Positions 28,759 through 37,530 of a stretch of DNA of 64,000 nt are shown in pieces. Source of the stretch: Hyphomicrobium sp. 12-62-95 (lineage in GTDB: Bacteria; Pseudomonadota; Alphaproteobacteria; Rhizobiales; Hyphomicrobiaceae); contig NCCZ01000002.1 in the NCBI GenBank assembly GCA_002279935.1, positions 331,330-395,329 of the forward strand. Reading direction: 5' to 3'. The notes below the pieces were generated by a model. That model saw only the letters and a program-made list of their open reading frames with translations. It made no database searches and was not told the origin of the DNA. Numbering within the stretch: the first letter of the stretch is position 1; every line of letters begins with the position of its first letter. The position numbers and the translations under genes are program-made.

Positions 28759-31611
28759 TTAGAACTTGTATTTGAAGCCGGTCCAGATGGTGCGGCCGAG
28801 GCCGGGCTTCATGCCGTCTTCGCGGTCCGAGATGTAGAACTCGTTGGTCAGGTTGTCGCCCGAGATGAAGACGCTGGCGCCGGTGTTGCCGATGTCCATG
28901 TTGGCGCGTGCCGAGAGCAGCCATACGGAGGGCACTTCGCCATCTTCACCGGCTTCTTCGATTTCGCATTCGTAGGCCGTACCAGCTCCATTTTCTTCGC
29001 ATTCGAACTCGCCGCCGAAGCCGAAGGGTGTATTGCCTTCGTCGGTGAAGAACGCGCCGCGGTAAGTTGCCGTGACGCTCGCGTCCCAGCGCCAGCCAGC
29101 CTTCTGCTCGACGCCCAAAGTAAACGCGGCGACATGCAGCGGAACTTCGGGGATGCGGTTGCCATCAAATACATCTCCATTCGGAGCGGAGAGATCTTTG
29201 AATTCACCTCTCGTGTAAAGGTAGTTCGCTTCACCGTAGAAGTTCATCGAGCCGCCCGTGAAGGGCTGCGAGTTGAGGCGGCCGAAGAGTTCAACGCCGC
29301 TGATTTCGACTTCGTCGGCGCGGCCGAACGAGCGGTCCGACGTATCCGAGAATGAGGCACCGAACTGGTAGTCGCTCAGAAGCTGGTAGAAGCCGACCGC
29401 TTCGAGATCCAGCCCCTTGAAGGCGGTCGTGCGAAGGCCGAGGTTGAAGTTGTTGCCGATTTCATCGTCAACGGGGAAGTCTTCGTTGCGAAGGACGCCC
29501 GTCGACATGCCACGGTGGTAGCCGCCAAAAACGGTCGTGCGGTTCAGGCCCGTGTAAGCGAACGAGACGCCCGGTAGAGCATGGAAATTGGAGAAGTCTT
29601 CGTTACGACGAGCCGGGTTCAAATCGATGCCGTCAACCGAAAGACACTCTTGATTGATAGGGTCGAACGGATCGCAATCCGCGCCGTCGGCGCCGCCTGC
29701 TTCGCTTTCCTCGCGCGCGATTACCCGGTTGATTCGAGCGGCGCGGTACCACTCAAACCGAACACCCGGGACAACATTGAAATCTTCTGCAACGGAAACG
29801 TTTGTCTGGATGAAGGCTGAAACTGCGTTTGAGTTGAGTTCGCGATTGAAAATCGTCGCTCCGGCCTCATCACCTTCCTTGAGGACTTCACCTTCTGCAC
29901 CGATGAAGTTGCGGTTGGTCATATCCTGGTATTCGTAGCGAACGCCCGCCTGAATTGTTTGGTTGAAGCCCATAATTTTCTGATTGGCCCATTCCCCTCG
30001 CACCTCAGCGCCGACATGGCGGAAAGTGCGCAGGCGGCCGAACATTGAATTTTCGCCAAAAAACACTTCGCTTTCGCCCGTGACGGGATCTTCTGGGCCA
30101 AAAAACGCGCCTGCGCCAATGTTGCCGTCGGGCTCGGACTCAAACGTATTGAGCTGATATCGGTCGCGGCGGTGATAGCCGGCATAAACCCGCGACGTGA
30201 TCGTGGTGTCGTCATCCAAGTAGACATTGTGTACAATCTGGCCGCGCCAGATGTCGCCGTTGTAATTGTTCAGTCCTGCCGCGCCAGCGTAACAGGTTTT
30301 GCAATGCTTCAGGTTTTTGAATTGTTGCTCAGCAAAGCCCGCGTTGGCGGCAGCGAACAATCCTTCGGCAAAATCTGCTGCATCGTCTTCGTCACCGTCT
30401 GCTGGCGTAAAGCCCGGGAGCACGCCCAAGTCTCGCTCACCTAAAAAGTTCTGCTCGTCGTAGTTATCGCGCTGGCGGGCGTATGAGGCTGACACGACAA
30501 GATCGGAACTGGAACCCTTAAAGCCGAGCGAGCCATAGAAGTCGTTAAACCGAAGTTGTTCGGTATCCCAAGCGCCCTGCACGTTGGCGCCGGTGTAGGA
30601 CAGCACGAGGCCAACATTGTCGACCATCTGGCGGGTGTGGACGTGCCAGCGGTACGACATATCCGTCTGGTCTCCGCCGTCAATAACGTCGCCATCTTCG
30701 TTGATGAAGAAGCCGCGATCCGTATCGGTGAAGCCGATGGCTCCGCTGATGACCGTTTCAGCGGGACCGAAGGGCGAGAGGTTGCGGGCGTTGACGACGC
30801 CGAAGTTGTTGTTGGGTCCGTGGGCGATGACGGTGCCGCGCAGCACTTCGATGCTTTCGAAGCGGTCGACGGGGCCCCAGTAGTGGACGGACGGGTCGAG
30901 CCAAAGGGCCAAGTTGTTCGCGTGGCCGTCTTCCATCACGAGGACTTTGCGCGAGCGGCGGGCGGGCGAACCGCGCACCGAGACGCCGCCGTGTTGGGCG
31001 TTCGCGTCGTCGTTGATGACCGTGACCCCGGGAACGCCGGTCAAAGCCTGATTGATGTTGCTCGGCTGTTTGGCGGCCAGTGCTTCCGGCGTCAGGTTCG
31101 TGGCAGCGCCTGCGAAGCCTTCGAGATTGGTCGGAACAAGCTGCGTCGGGTTCGACGGCGTCGTGGCCGACTGAGCGGCGCGCGAGGCGGCACCGGTTGC
31201 GGCCGGCGAACCGTAAGGCGAATTCGGGAGAGTGGTCGCGGGGTCGGCCGGCGGGGGTGCCTCGGCGACCGGCGGCGGAACGGGATCGGGTTCGGGAGCG
31301 GGCTGCGGCGCGGGGGCGGCCTGCTGCTGGGGCTTCGGCTTGGGCTTCGGCTTAGCAGCCGCCGGCTTGGGCTTGGGTTGGGTCTGCTCCTGGATGACTT
31401 CGACTTCGGGAACGGTCTCGCCGCTTGCGGCTGGCGGCGTCTGGGCAGGGGGCGTCTGGGCGGGCGGCGTTTGGGCGGGCGGAGCCGTGGTTGTGTCAGC
31501 CGCCGGAGGCGTCGTCGTTTCCGCAGCGGGTGGCGCGTCCTGTGCGGTCGCGAACGACACCCCAGAAGCGGTCAGGCCACCCACTAACACGGCGCCCAAT
31601 ATTTTCTTCAT
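28759..31611 (-). CDS. TonB-dependent outer-membrane receptor with long Pro-rich N-terminus
   Basis: The 950-residue protein has a signal peptide (residues 1-24), then a Pro/Thr/Ala region with four QTPPA-like repeats at about 45-61. A TonB-box-like VPEVEVIQEQ at 67-76 and a Pro/Lys/Gln-rich region to about 128 follow. The plug domain spans about 150-290 (INQALTGVPGVTVINDD, GSPARRSRKVLVMEDG), and the 22-strand barrel ends GLGRTIWTGFKYKF. A CKTC pair lies in a presumed extracellular loop. The plug and barrel look most like FecA/ferric-siderophore receptors, so iron uptake is likely but the ligand is not determined. A Fur-like motif is just upstream. Confidence 0.9.
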   Translation of the reverse strand: MKKILGAVLVGGLTASGVSFATAQDAPPAAETTTPPAADTTTAPPAQTPPAQTPPAQTPPAASGETVPEVEVIQEQTQPKPKPAAAKPKPKPKPQQQAAPAPQPAPEPDPVPPPVAEAPPPADPATTLPNSPYGSPAATGAASRAAQSATTPSNPTQLVPTNLEGFAGAATNLTPEALAAKQPSNINQALTGVPGVTVINDDANAQHGGVSVRGSPARRSRKVLVMEDGHANNLALWLDPSVHYWGPVDRFESIEVLRGTVIAHGPNNNFGVVNARNLSPFGPAETVISGAIGFTDTDRGFFINEDGDVIDGGDQTDMSYRWHVHTRQMVDNVGLVLSYTGANVQGAWDTEQLRFNDFYGSLGFKGSSSDLVVSASYARQRDNYDEQNFLGERDLGVLPGFTPADGDEDDAADFAEGLFAAANAGFAEQQFKNLKHCKTCYAGAAGLNNYNGDIWRGQIVHNVYLDDDTTITSRVYAGYHRRDRYQLNTFESEPDGNIGAGAFFGPEDPVTGESEVFFGENSMFGRLRTFRHVGAEVRGEWANQKIMGFNQTIQAGVRYEYQDMTNRNFIGAEGEVLKEGDEAGATIFNRELNSNAVSAFIQTNVSVAEDFNVVPGVRFEWYRAARINRVIAREESEAGGADGADCDPFDPINQECLSVDGIDLNPARRNEDFSNFHALPGVSFAYTGLNRTTVFGGYHRGMSTGVLRNEDFPVDDEIGNNFNLGLRTTAFKGLDLEAVGFYQLLSDYQFGASFSDTSDRSFGRADEVEISGVELFGRLNSQPFTGGSMNFYGEANYLYTRGEFKDLSAPNGDVFDGNRIPEVPLHVAAFTLGVEQKAGWRWDASVTATYRGAFFTDEGNTPFGFGGEFECEENGAGTAYECEIEEAGEDGEVPSVWLLSARANMDIGNTGASVFISGDNLTNEFYISDREDGMKPGLGRTIWTGFKYKF

Positions 31612-31980
31612 TTTTAGTCCCCCCTCGCATCAGCATGCGATTCTCATTCGTGCCACCAAATGGCCCCATCTTGGCCTACGTGCCGAATCAGGAGGCTGCA
31701 ACAGGGATACATTCCTGTTTTCAGGGTTTTGTACTCATTCGATAGCGGCTGTGTCTGTGTTGCTACGGGACTTTTTCCTGAATTTCTTCATGTGCTTGCT
31801 TGGTTCTTGTTCGACTGGGGATTATTCCTGCCGATTGTTCCTTGTCCTTGTCGGGAATGCTCTCGTCAGGCGGCAGATGATCGACGTTTTAGTGCGCATC
31901 GGGGTGTGGCTTGACTTCGCGGGCCTCTGGGCTCACACCGCGCCCGGAAAACCTTGTTTAGCTGCGGGAGGTTACGCCTC
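31612..31980. other. Divergent intergenic region between TonB receptor and aguA
   Basis: This 369-bp gap holds the promoters of two divergent genes. Next to the receptor ATG is a GAGGGGGG ribosome site, a short palindrome (CGCAT at 31626, ATGCG at 31635), and a Fur-like sequence. The middle part is T-rich on the plus strand and carries no supported gene. The aguA ribosome site GGGAGG is at the right end. No cobalamin-type or other riboswitch core is visible. Confidence 0.5.
31630..31650 (-). promoter_or_regulatory. Possible Fur/iron-responsive operator
   Basis: On the minus strand, CGAATGAGAATCGCATGCTG lies about 20-40 bp upstream of the receptor ATG. AATGAGAAT is the central word of many Fur boxes. 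The match is partial and could instead be a site for another iron regulator or chance. Confidence 0.35.
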
Positions 31981-33006
31981 ATGACGCTCACGTCAGACGA
32001 TACCGCCATCACCGTTCCTGCCGAGTGGGCGCCGCAGGAGGCGATCTGGACGGCGTGGCCGGCCGATCCGGACGAATGGAACGGCGATCTGGAGGCTCCG
32101 CGGCGGGACATCACCGGGCTCATTCGGGTGCTGGCCGAGCATGGCAACCGCGTGCGGCTTCTGGTGAACGGCAGCGAGGCCGAAGCCAGCGCGACGACGG
32201 CCGTGGGCAGCTTTGCCGAGATCATTCCGGCGCTATATGGGGATATTTGGCTGCGCGATACGGGCCCGATCTTCGCGCATGCGGGCAAAGACTTGTTGGC
32301 GCTGCGGTTCAAGACCAACAGCTGGGGCGGGAAGTATCAGCTGCCCGACGATGTGACCGTTGGCGACGATGTGGCGCGACTGGCGCGGGCCAAGGTGCAG
32401 CGGTTCGATTTCGTGCTGGAAGGCGGGGCGGTGGATCAGGACGGCGAGGGGACGATCCTGACCACTCGGCAGACGCTGCTCAATCCCAACCGCAACGGGT
32501 GGACGAAGGAGCAGGCGGAAGATGCGCTGCGCGCGGCGTTCCACGCCAAATCCATCGTGTGGATCGACGAGGGATTAAAGAACGATCACACGGACGGGCA
32601 CATCGACAACATCGCGCGGTTTGTGGCGCCGGGGATCGTCGTGTGCCAGGCGGCAAGCGGGCCGGACGATCCCAATGCGGAGACGCTGGATGCGATTGCA
32701 GCGACGCTTGCCAAGGCGACGGACGGGCACGGCCGCAAGCTGACGGTTGTGCGCATTCCGGGCGTCGGGCTTTACCACAATGCGCTTGGCGAGGTGTCGC
32801 CGGCTTCGCATATGAACTTCATCATCGCTAACGGTGTTGTCGTGGTTCCGGTGTATGGAACTGCGAGCGAAGTGGCCGCACTCGATGCACTGCGGGCGGT
32901 GTTTCCCGGCCGCGCGGTTGTTGGCGTGCCGTCGAAGGGCCTGCTCGGCTGCGGCATGGCGGGCGGGGGATCATTTCACTGCATCACGCAGCAGCAGCCT
33001 CTCTAA
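31981..33006 (+). CDS. aguA: Agmatine deiminase
   Basis: The enzyme converts agmatine to N-carbamoylputrescine. The ATG at 31981 has the ribosome site GGGAGG; the longer frame from 31954 adds nine residues. The 341-residue protein is of the porphyromonas-type peptidyl-arginine deiminase fold. It shows RDTGPIFA, VLEGGAVDQDGEGTIL, the HTDGHIDN motif, and Cys334 in GGGSFHCITQQQ as the nucleophile. aguB follows after 12 bp, so the two form a putrescine-synthesis operon. Confidence 0.95.
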   Translation: MTLTSDDTAITVPAEWAPQEAIWTAWPADPDEWNGDLEAPRRDITGLIRVLAEHGNRVRLLVNGSEAEASATTAVGSFAEIIPALYGDIWLRDTGPIFAHAGKDLLALRFKTNSWGGKYQLPDDVTVGDDVARLARAKVQRFDFVLEGGAVDQDGEGTILTTRQTLLNPNRNGWTKEQAEDALRAAFHAKSIVWIDEGLKNDHTDGHIDNIARFVAPGIVVCQAASGPDDPNAETLDAIAATLAKATDGHGRKLTVVRIPGVGLYHNALGEVSPASHMNFIIANGVVVVPVYGTASEVAALDALRAVFPGRAVVGVPSKGLLGCGMAGGGSFHCITQQQPL

Positions 33007-33018
33007 GGAACGCGCTCC

Positions 33019-33882
33019 ATGGCAAAGCCTCGCTCGATCACGGTTGCGGGTATCCAGACGCACTACGGGCATGACATGGCGGACAACTTCCGGCGGACGG
33101 AGGCGTTCATCCGCGAGGCCGCGCGCAAAGGCGCGCAGGTGATCCTGCCGTCGGAATTGTTTCAGGGCATTTACTTTTGCACCAAGCAGGATCCCAAGTG
33201 GTTCGAGACGGCTTACCCGGCGCTGGAACATCCATGCGTGATTGCGATGCAAAAGCTGGCGCGCGAATTGGGAGTCGTCATTCCGGTGTCGATTTTCGAG
33301 AAGGACGGGCCTCGGTATTACAACAGCATGGTGATGGTGGACGCCGACGGGACGGCGCTCGGCGTCTATCGCAAGAGCCACATCCCGGACGGGCCGGGCT
33401 ACATGGAGAAGTATTACTTCCGGCCGGGTGACACGGGCTTCAAAGTTTGGAAGACGAAGGCCGGAAACATCGGCGTCGGCATCTGCTGGGACCAGTGGTA
33501 TCCGGAGACCGCGCGGGCGATGGCGCTGATGGGTGCGGAGATCTTGTTCTATCCGACGGCGATTGGTTCGGAGCCCTATGACGACGCGCTGGATACGCAC
33601 TTACAGTGGCAGCGCGCGATGCAGGGTCACGCCGTTTCGAATGCGATTCCCATTGTGGCGGCAAACCGCATCGGGCTCGAAGACAACGACGGCGTGAAGC
33701 AGAAGTTCTATGGTCACTCGTTCATCGCGGACCATCGGGGTGAACTTGTCGAGAGCTATGGCGCGACGGATGAAGGCGTGCTGGTGCACACATTCGATCT
33801 CGATCTGATTGCGAGCTACCGCGCCGACTGGGGATTTTTTCGCGACCGGCGCACGGATCTTTACGAGAAGAGCATCATCTAA
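33019..33882 (+). CDS. aguB: N-carbamoylputrescine amidase
   Basis: This nitrilase-superfamily hydrolase converts N-carbamoylputrescine to putrescine, CO2 and ammonia. The 287-residue protein has the Glu-Lys-Cys triad at Glu46 (LPSELFQG), Lys119 (VYRKSHIPDGPGY) and Cys156 (VGICWDQWYPE). KYYFRPGDTGF and a C-terminal YRADWGFFRDRR are typical of AguB. It follows aguA at 12-bp spacing, completing the agmatine route to putrescine. No terminator is evident before the next gene. Confidence 0.95.
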   Translation: MAKPRSITVAGIQTHYGHDMADNFRRTEAFIREAARKGAQVILPSELFQGIYFCTKQDPKWFETAYPALEHPCVIAMQKLARELGVVIPVSIFEKDGPRYYNSMVMVDADGTALGVYRKSHIPDGPGYMEKYYFRPGDTGFKVWKTKAGNIGVGICWDQWYPETARAMALMGAEILFYPTAIGSEPYDDALDTHLQWQRAMQGHAVSNAIPIVAANRIGLEDNDGVKQKFYGHSFIADHRGELVESYGATDEGVLVHTFDLDLIASYRADWGFFRDRRTDLYEKSII

Positions 33883-33985
33883 TCTTCATGGCGCCAGAGT
33901 GAGCGCACGGGCGGATGAAAGCCGGATTCGCCTGAATTGGGCGGTTATGGGCTGTTAGACATTGTGTACAACGGGGTCGTGGCGT

Positions 33986-34004
33986 GTTATACGGTTTGTA
34001 TAAC
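33986..34004. promoter_or_regulatory. Palindromic operator of the AbrB/Doc toxin-antitoxin pair
   Basis: GTTATAC and GTATAAC form a perfect inverted repeat around a 5-base centre, ending 21 bp before the antitoxin ATG. The left arm contains TTATAC, which could serve as a -10 element with TTGTGT at 33962 as a -35 at 19-bp spacing. Overlap of operator and promoter would fit autoregulation by the antitoxin. Confidence 0.6.
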
Positions 34005-34025
34005 GCAAGCAGAGGATGGTCCGCC

Positions 34026-34247
34026 ATGCGCCTTCAGATCAAGAAAATCGGCAACTCCACCGGGTTAATCCTGCCGAAGGAACTTCTGCAGCGGCTCGGG
34101 CTGGAACAGGGAGATGAGGTGATCGTGTCCCAGGAGCCGGATGGATTCAAAATTTCGCCCTATGCCGAAGATGATGACGAGACCATGCGCATCGCGCGCA
34201 AGGTCATGAAGCAGTATGCCGGGACGCTGCGGGCGCTCGCCAAATGA
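34026..34247 (+). CDS. AbrB/MazE-type antitoxin
   Basis: From the ATG at 34026, preceded by GAGGATGG, the product has 73 residues. It has the swapped-hairpin SpoVT-AbrB DNA-binding fold: MRLQIKKIGNSTGLILPKEL, then LGLEQGDEVIVSQEPDGFKI. The C-terminal acidic segment (AEDDDETM) and helix probably bind the toxin. The stop overlaps the toxin ATG (ATGA at 34244), and a palindrome lies just upstream. A 14-codon longer form from 33984 is possible but would run through the palindrome. Confidence 0.9.
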   Translation: MRLQIKKIGNSTGLILPKELLQRLGLEQGDEVIVSQEPDGFKISPYAEDDDETMRIARKVMKQYAGTLRALAK

Positions 34248-34741
34248 GTGAGCCGCGCTGGATCACGACTCAGCAGGCCCTGAACATGCATGCCGAGCAG
34301 TTGGCGATCTTCGGCGGGCCAGCCGGATTGCGGGATGAGGGCATGCTGGAGTCAGCGCTCGGGCGACCACAGAACAAGTGGGCGTATGGCGAGACGGACC
34401 TAGCCGTGCTCGCGGCGGCGTATGCCTACGGGCTAGCGCGCAATCATCCGTTTGTTGACGGCAACAAGCGCGCAGCGTTCATGTGCATGATGGTGTTCTT
34501 GCGCAAGAACGGCGTTGAGTTCTCACCCGACGGGTCGCAGGCGACGATCGCGATGGTGAACCTTGCCTCCGGCGAAATCGACGAGGAGGGGCTGGCGCGG
34601 TGGATCCGGGATAACTGGCCGGTTGAGGCGAAAACGACTGCTGCCGCAAAGGCGAAGCCGAAAGCGGTCAAGCGTGCGGCGAAACGGGTCATGAAAACAG
34701 CGAGGAAGCTGTCCCCGTCAGCGCCGAAAAAGCGTCGTTGA
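34244..34741 (+). CDS. doc: Doc-type (death-on-curing) Fic toxin with basic tail
   Basis: The 165-residue protein has the Fic/Doc fold with catalytic motif HPFVDGNKRAA at residues 68-78, close to Doc HxFxDxNKR. Doc of phage P1 phosphorylates EF-Tu; the same activity here is an inference. Family members usually end at about residue 125. This one carries an extra tail (128-165) rich in Lys, Arg, Ala and Pro (15 Lys/Arg in 38 residues), resembling histone-H1-like tails. It is translationally coupled to the antitoxin gene by a 4-bp overlap. Confidence 0.88.
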   Translation: MSEPRWITTQQALNMHAEQLAIFGGPAGLRDEGMLESALGRPQNKWAYGETDLAVLAAAYAYGLARNHPFVDGNKRAAFMCMMVFLRKNGVEFSPDGSQATIAMVNLASGEIDEEGLARWIRDNWPVEAKTTAAAKAKPKAVKRAAKRVMKTARKLSPSAPKKRR

Positions 34742-34982
34742 TTGAGCCGGTTACGGCATAAGCGAACGCCCGCAGGCGGCCCACGTCAATCCGGGATAAC
34801 AGCCCATGCCCCCCTTTGGCCCTGGACGTGCCCAGGAATGCCCGCATTCAAAAGTTACCAAGCCTTAAGGGTTCTTCGTTAACCCTTCCGCAAAGACTTG
34901 TCGCTTTGGCGCGGGCGTTCGCCCGGCGCCATAAATATCGATCCATCGGAACCGTTATTTGACGGTTGGGGACATCGGGGGC

Positions 34983-36485
34983 TTGAAGCGGTTGGGCGTG
35001 CAGCCGGCCAGTTTGCAAACCGTTTTCGGGCTTGCGGTGATCCTCGCCGTGGGAGCGATGGCGGGTGCGACGGTCAATGCCTCGGGTGAGGCGCGCACGA
35101 TTTGGATGTATCACATCCACACCAAGGAGACGATTTCCATCCTGTACAAGAAGGATGGGCGGTACATTCCCGAGGCGCTGAAAAAGCTCAACTGGTTCCT
35201 GCGCGACTGGCGGCAGAGCGAAGCCACCGAAATGGACCCGAAGACGATCGACATCGTCTGGGAAATGCACAACGAACTGGGCTCACAACAACCCGTGCAC
35301 ATCATCTCCGGCTATCGCTCGCGCGGCACGAACAACATGTTGCGCAAGACGCGCGGCGGGCAGGCGAGCCAGAGCCAGCACATTACCGGCAAGGCGATCG
35401 ATATTCATTTTCCCGACGTGCCGATCCGGCGGCTGCGCTATTCGGCGATGATCCGCGAGCGCGGCGGCGTCGGCTACTATCCCACATCGGCGCTGCCATT
35501 CGTGCATGTGGATACCGCGCGCGTACGCTCATGGCCGCGCATGACGCACGACGAATTGGCGATGCTGTTTCCGAAGGGCTATTCGAAACATCTCTCGGCC
35601 GAGGGCCGGTCGCTGGAACCCGGCGATGCCTCCGTGGCGCGGCGCAGGCAGCCGCAGCTGGCGCAGCAGGTGGCGCAGTTTTTCGATATCCGCTCCAATC
35701 CAAGCAAGGGCGTGCTCGTTGCGGCGGCGGGAGAGGCAGCGTTGCCGGTGCCGCCGATGCCGAAACCGGCCGTGCGGCCGGAGAAGAAGCCGCAGCCGTC
35801 GACGGTGGTTGCCGCCTTATCGCCTTCGCCGTTGCCGCGTCCGGCGCCACGGCCTGAACCCGTGCGCGAGCCCGCGCCCAAGCTGGTGCGCGCGCCGCAG
35901 ATCGTGGAGCGGTCCTCTATCTTCACGCCCGGCCCCACGGCGCAGGAGCGGGCGAAGCTCAACGATCTCGTCAGACTCGCGGCGCTCGATCCGGCCGCTG
36001 CGCCGAATGCCATTATTCCGCCCGCCCCGGCTCCTGCGGCGCGGCCAGCGCTGCCAGCATCGGGTGAGGCGGGTGCGCGCCTGCCCGCGCCCGTGGTTGC
36101 GGCGCTGGAAGAGGACGCGGGCCTCAGCGCGCAGCCGACGTCGTTTGTCGCCGCGCCCGCGTTCGACGACGATCATCCGGAGGAACTGGCCTACGCCCCG
36201 TTCCCGATCCTACCATTTTTGACAGAAACCGCTTCGGCCGACGATCCGGCGCTCGCCCGCATGGTGCATCCGAACGTGGCGCGCACATTCGACATGATCG
36301 ACGACGAGGGGCGCATTCTGCCGATGAAGCTGCGTCCCGGCGAGCAGATGGCACAGCTGTTGTTCGCGAAAGAATTCCGCGGACAGGCGGTCGACCTATC
36401 CGCCATCGAAGATGCCTATGCGAAGGCGGCAGAGGCAGCGCCGCAGGGGCTGGCGGAGCGCAAGGTCAAGACGTCTCCGCGCTGA
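34983..36485 (+). CDS. DUF882 (YcbK-like) M15-type peptidase with long Pro/Ala-rich C-terminus
   Basis: No ATG start is available. I prefer the TTG at 34983 with GGGG just upstream, 500 residues; a TTG at 34959 is an alternative. The N-terminus has an uncleaved or cleavable signal segment (LQTVFGLAVILAVGAMAGAT). Residues of about 40-190 are DUF882: IHTKETISILYKKDG, PVHIISGYRSRGTNNML, SQHITGKAIDIHFPDV and YYPTSALPFVHVDTARV, with the zinc ligands His/Asp/His of M15 peptidases. The last 300 residues are Pro/Ala-rich and of low complexity. A role in trimming peptidoglycan is inferred. The 3' end overlaps the 3' end of oxyR by 20 bp. Confidence 0.88.
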   Translation: MKRLGVQPASLQTVFGLAVILAVGAMAGATVNASGEARTIWMYHIHTKETISILYKKDGRYIPEALKKLNWFLRDWRQSEATEMDPKTIDIVWEMHNELGSQQPVHIISGYRSRGTNNMLRKTRGGQASQSQHITGKAIDIHFPDVPIRRLRYSAMIRERGGVGYYPTSALPFVHVDTARVRSWPRMTHDELAMLFPKGYSKHLSAEGRSLEPGDASVARRRQPQLAQQVAQFFDIRSNPSKGVLVAAAGEAALPVPPMPKPAVRPEKKPQPSTVVAALSPSPLPRPAPRPEPVREPAPKLVRAPQIVERSSIFTPGPTAQERAKLNDLVRLAALDPAAAPNAIIPPAPAPAARPALPASGEAGARLPAPVVAALEEDAGLSAQPTSFVAAPAFDDDHPEELAYAPFPILPFLTETASADDPALARMVHPNVARTFDMIDDEGRILPMKLRPGEQMAQLLFAKEFRGQAVDLSAIEDAYAKAAEAAPQGLAERKVKTSPR

Positions 36486-37434
36486 GATCGTGACCGGCTT
36501 TCTTGTTGCTGTCGTGGAGCGCGCGCGCCTTGGCGAGCGGGCCCTTCTGCCAGGCTTCGACGGCTAAGCGGCCCAATTCGCGGAAATCATCCTTGCGCGG
36601 CGAGGTATTGCGCCAGGCAAGGCCGACGGTGCGGGTGGGCTCGGGATCGGCAAAGCGGATGACGGTGAGGTCGCGGCCGCGTTCTTCCATCGCGAGGCTC
36701 AACTCGGGCAGCAGCGTGATGCCGAAACCGGCGGAGACCATTTCGACTATGGTGCCGAGGCTGGACGCACCGAATGTGTTGACCGCATCGACCTGCTTCA
36801 AGCTGCAATAGGTGAGCGCCTGATCGCGCAGGCAGTGGCCTTCTTCGAGCAGCAGAAGCTTTTCGCCTTCGATCATGTCCTTGGTCGCGCGCAGGCGGCC
36901 GGACTGCTTGCGCTGTTTGGGCAGAGCGAGAAGGAAGGGATCGTCGAAGAGCTTATGTTCCTCGATATCGGCGTGCTTGATCGGCAGCGCCAGGAGCAAC
37001 ACGTCGAGTTTGCCTTCGAGCAGTTCCTCGACGAGGTGGGACGTTTGCGTTTCGCGAACGTGCAATTCGAGATCGGGATAGGTGTCGCGCAGCAGCGGCA
37101 AGAGCGGCGGCAGCAGATAGGGCGCAATCGACGGGATGATGCCGAAGCGCAGCGAGCCGGTCAGCACGCGGTTGGAATGGTGGGCGAAAGAGACCAGTTC
37201 GCGGACATCGCCGAGGATGCGGCCAACGCGGGTGGCGATTTCCTCGCCCTTGGGCGTCAGGCGGACGCCGTTGCGCGTGCGCTCTACGAGGGTGAGGCCG
37301 AGGGTCTGTTCCAGTTCGTTGATCTGCATAGAGAGTGCCGGCTGCGTCACGGCGCACGCTTCAGCCGCGCGGCCGAAGTGCAGCTCGCGGGACAGCGCAT
37401 CGAAGTAGCGCAACTGCTTGAACGTGACGGACAA
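36466..37434 (-). CDS. oxyR: OxyR-type LysR transcriptional regulator
   Basis: This LysR-family activator responds to hydrogen peroxide. The 322-residue protein has the N-terminal winged helix (FKQLRYFDALSRELHFGRA, AVTQPALSMQINELEQ) and a substrate-type C-terminal domain. The two redox cysteines are at 201 and 210 in EEGHCLRDQALTYC, with the same spacing as Cys199/Cys208 of E. coli OxyR, which supports the assignment over other LysR proteins. No catalase or peroxiredoxin gene is adjacent. It converges with the DUF882 gene and the two coding ends overlap. Confidence 0.93.
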   Translation of the reverse strand: MSVTFKQLRYFDALSRELHFGRAAEACAVTQPALSMQINELEQTLGLTLVERTRNGVRLTPKGEEIATRVGRILGDVRELVSFAHHSNRVLTGSLRFGIIPSIAPYLLPPLLPLLRDTYPDLELHVRETQTSHLVEELLEGKLDVLLLALPIKHADIEEHKLFDDPFLLALPKQRKQSGRLRATKDMIEGEKLLLLEEGHCLRDQALTYCSLKQVDAVNTFGASSLGTIVEMVSAGFGITLLPELSLAMEERGRDLTVIRFADPEPTRTVGLAWRNTSPRKDDFRELGRLAVEAWQKGPLAKARALHDSNKKAGHDLSAETS

Positions 37435-37530
37435 GGATCAGGTTCTCTTATGCCAGAGCCAACAAATAACGATTAGTTCTGATCCAGGGGGAAGTCTATT
37501 CTCATTCTTGTGATTGTCATTTCTGATTGC

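Noticed and set aside
31612..31980. Cobalamin or other riboswitch before the TonB receptor
   Set aside because: None of the conserved core boxes could be found and the leader is short; only a Fur-like motif is near the gene.
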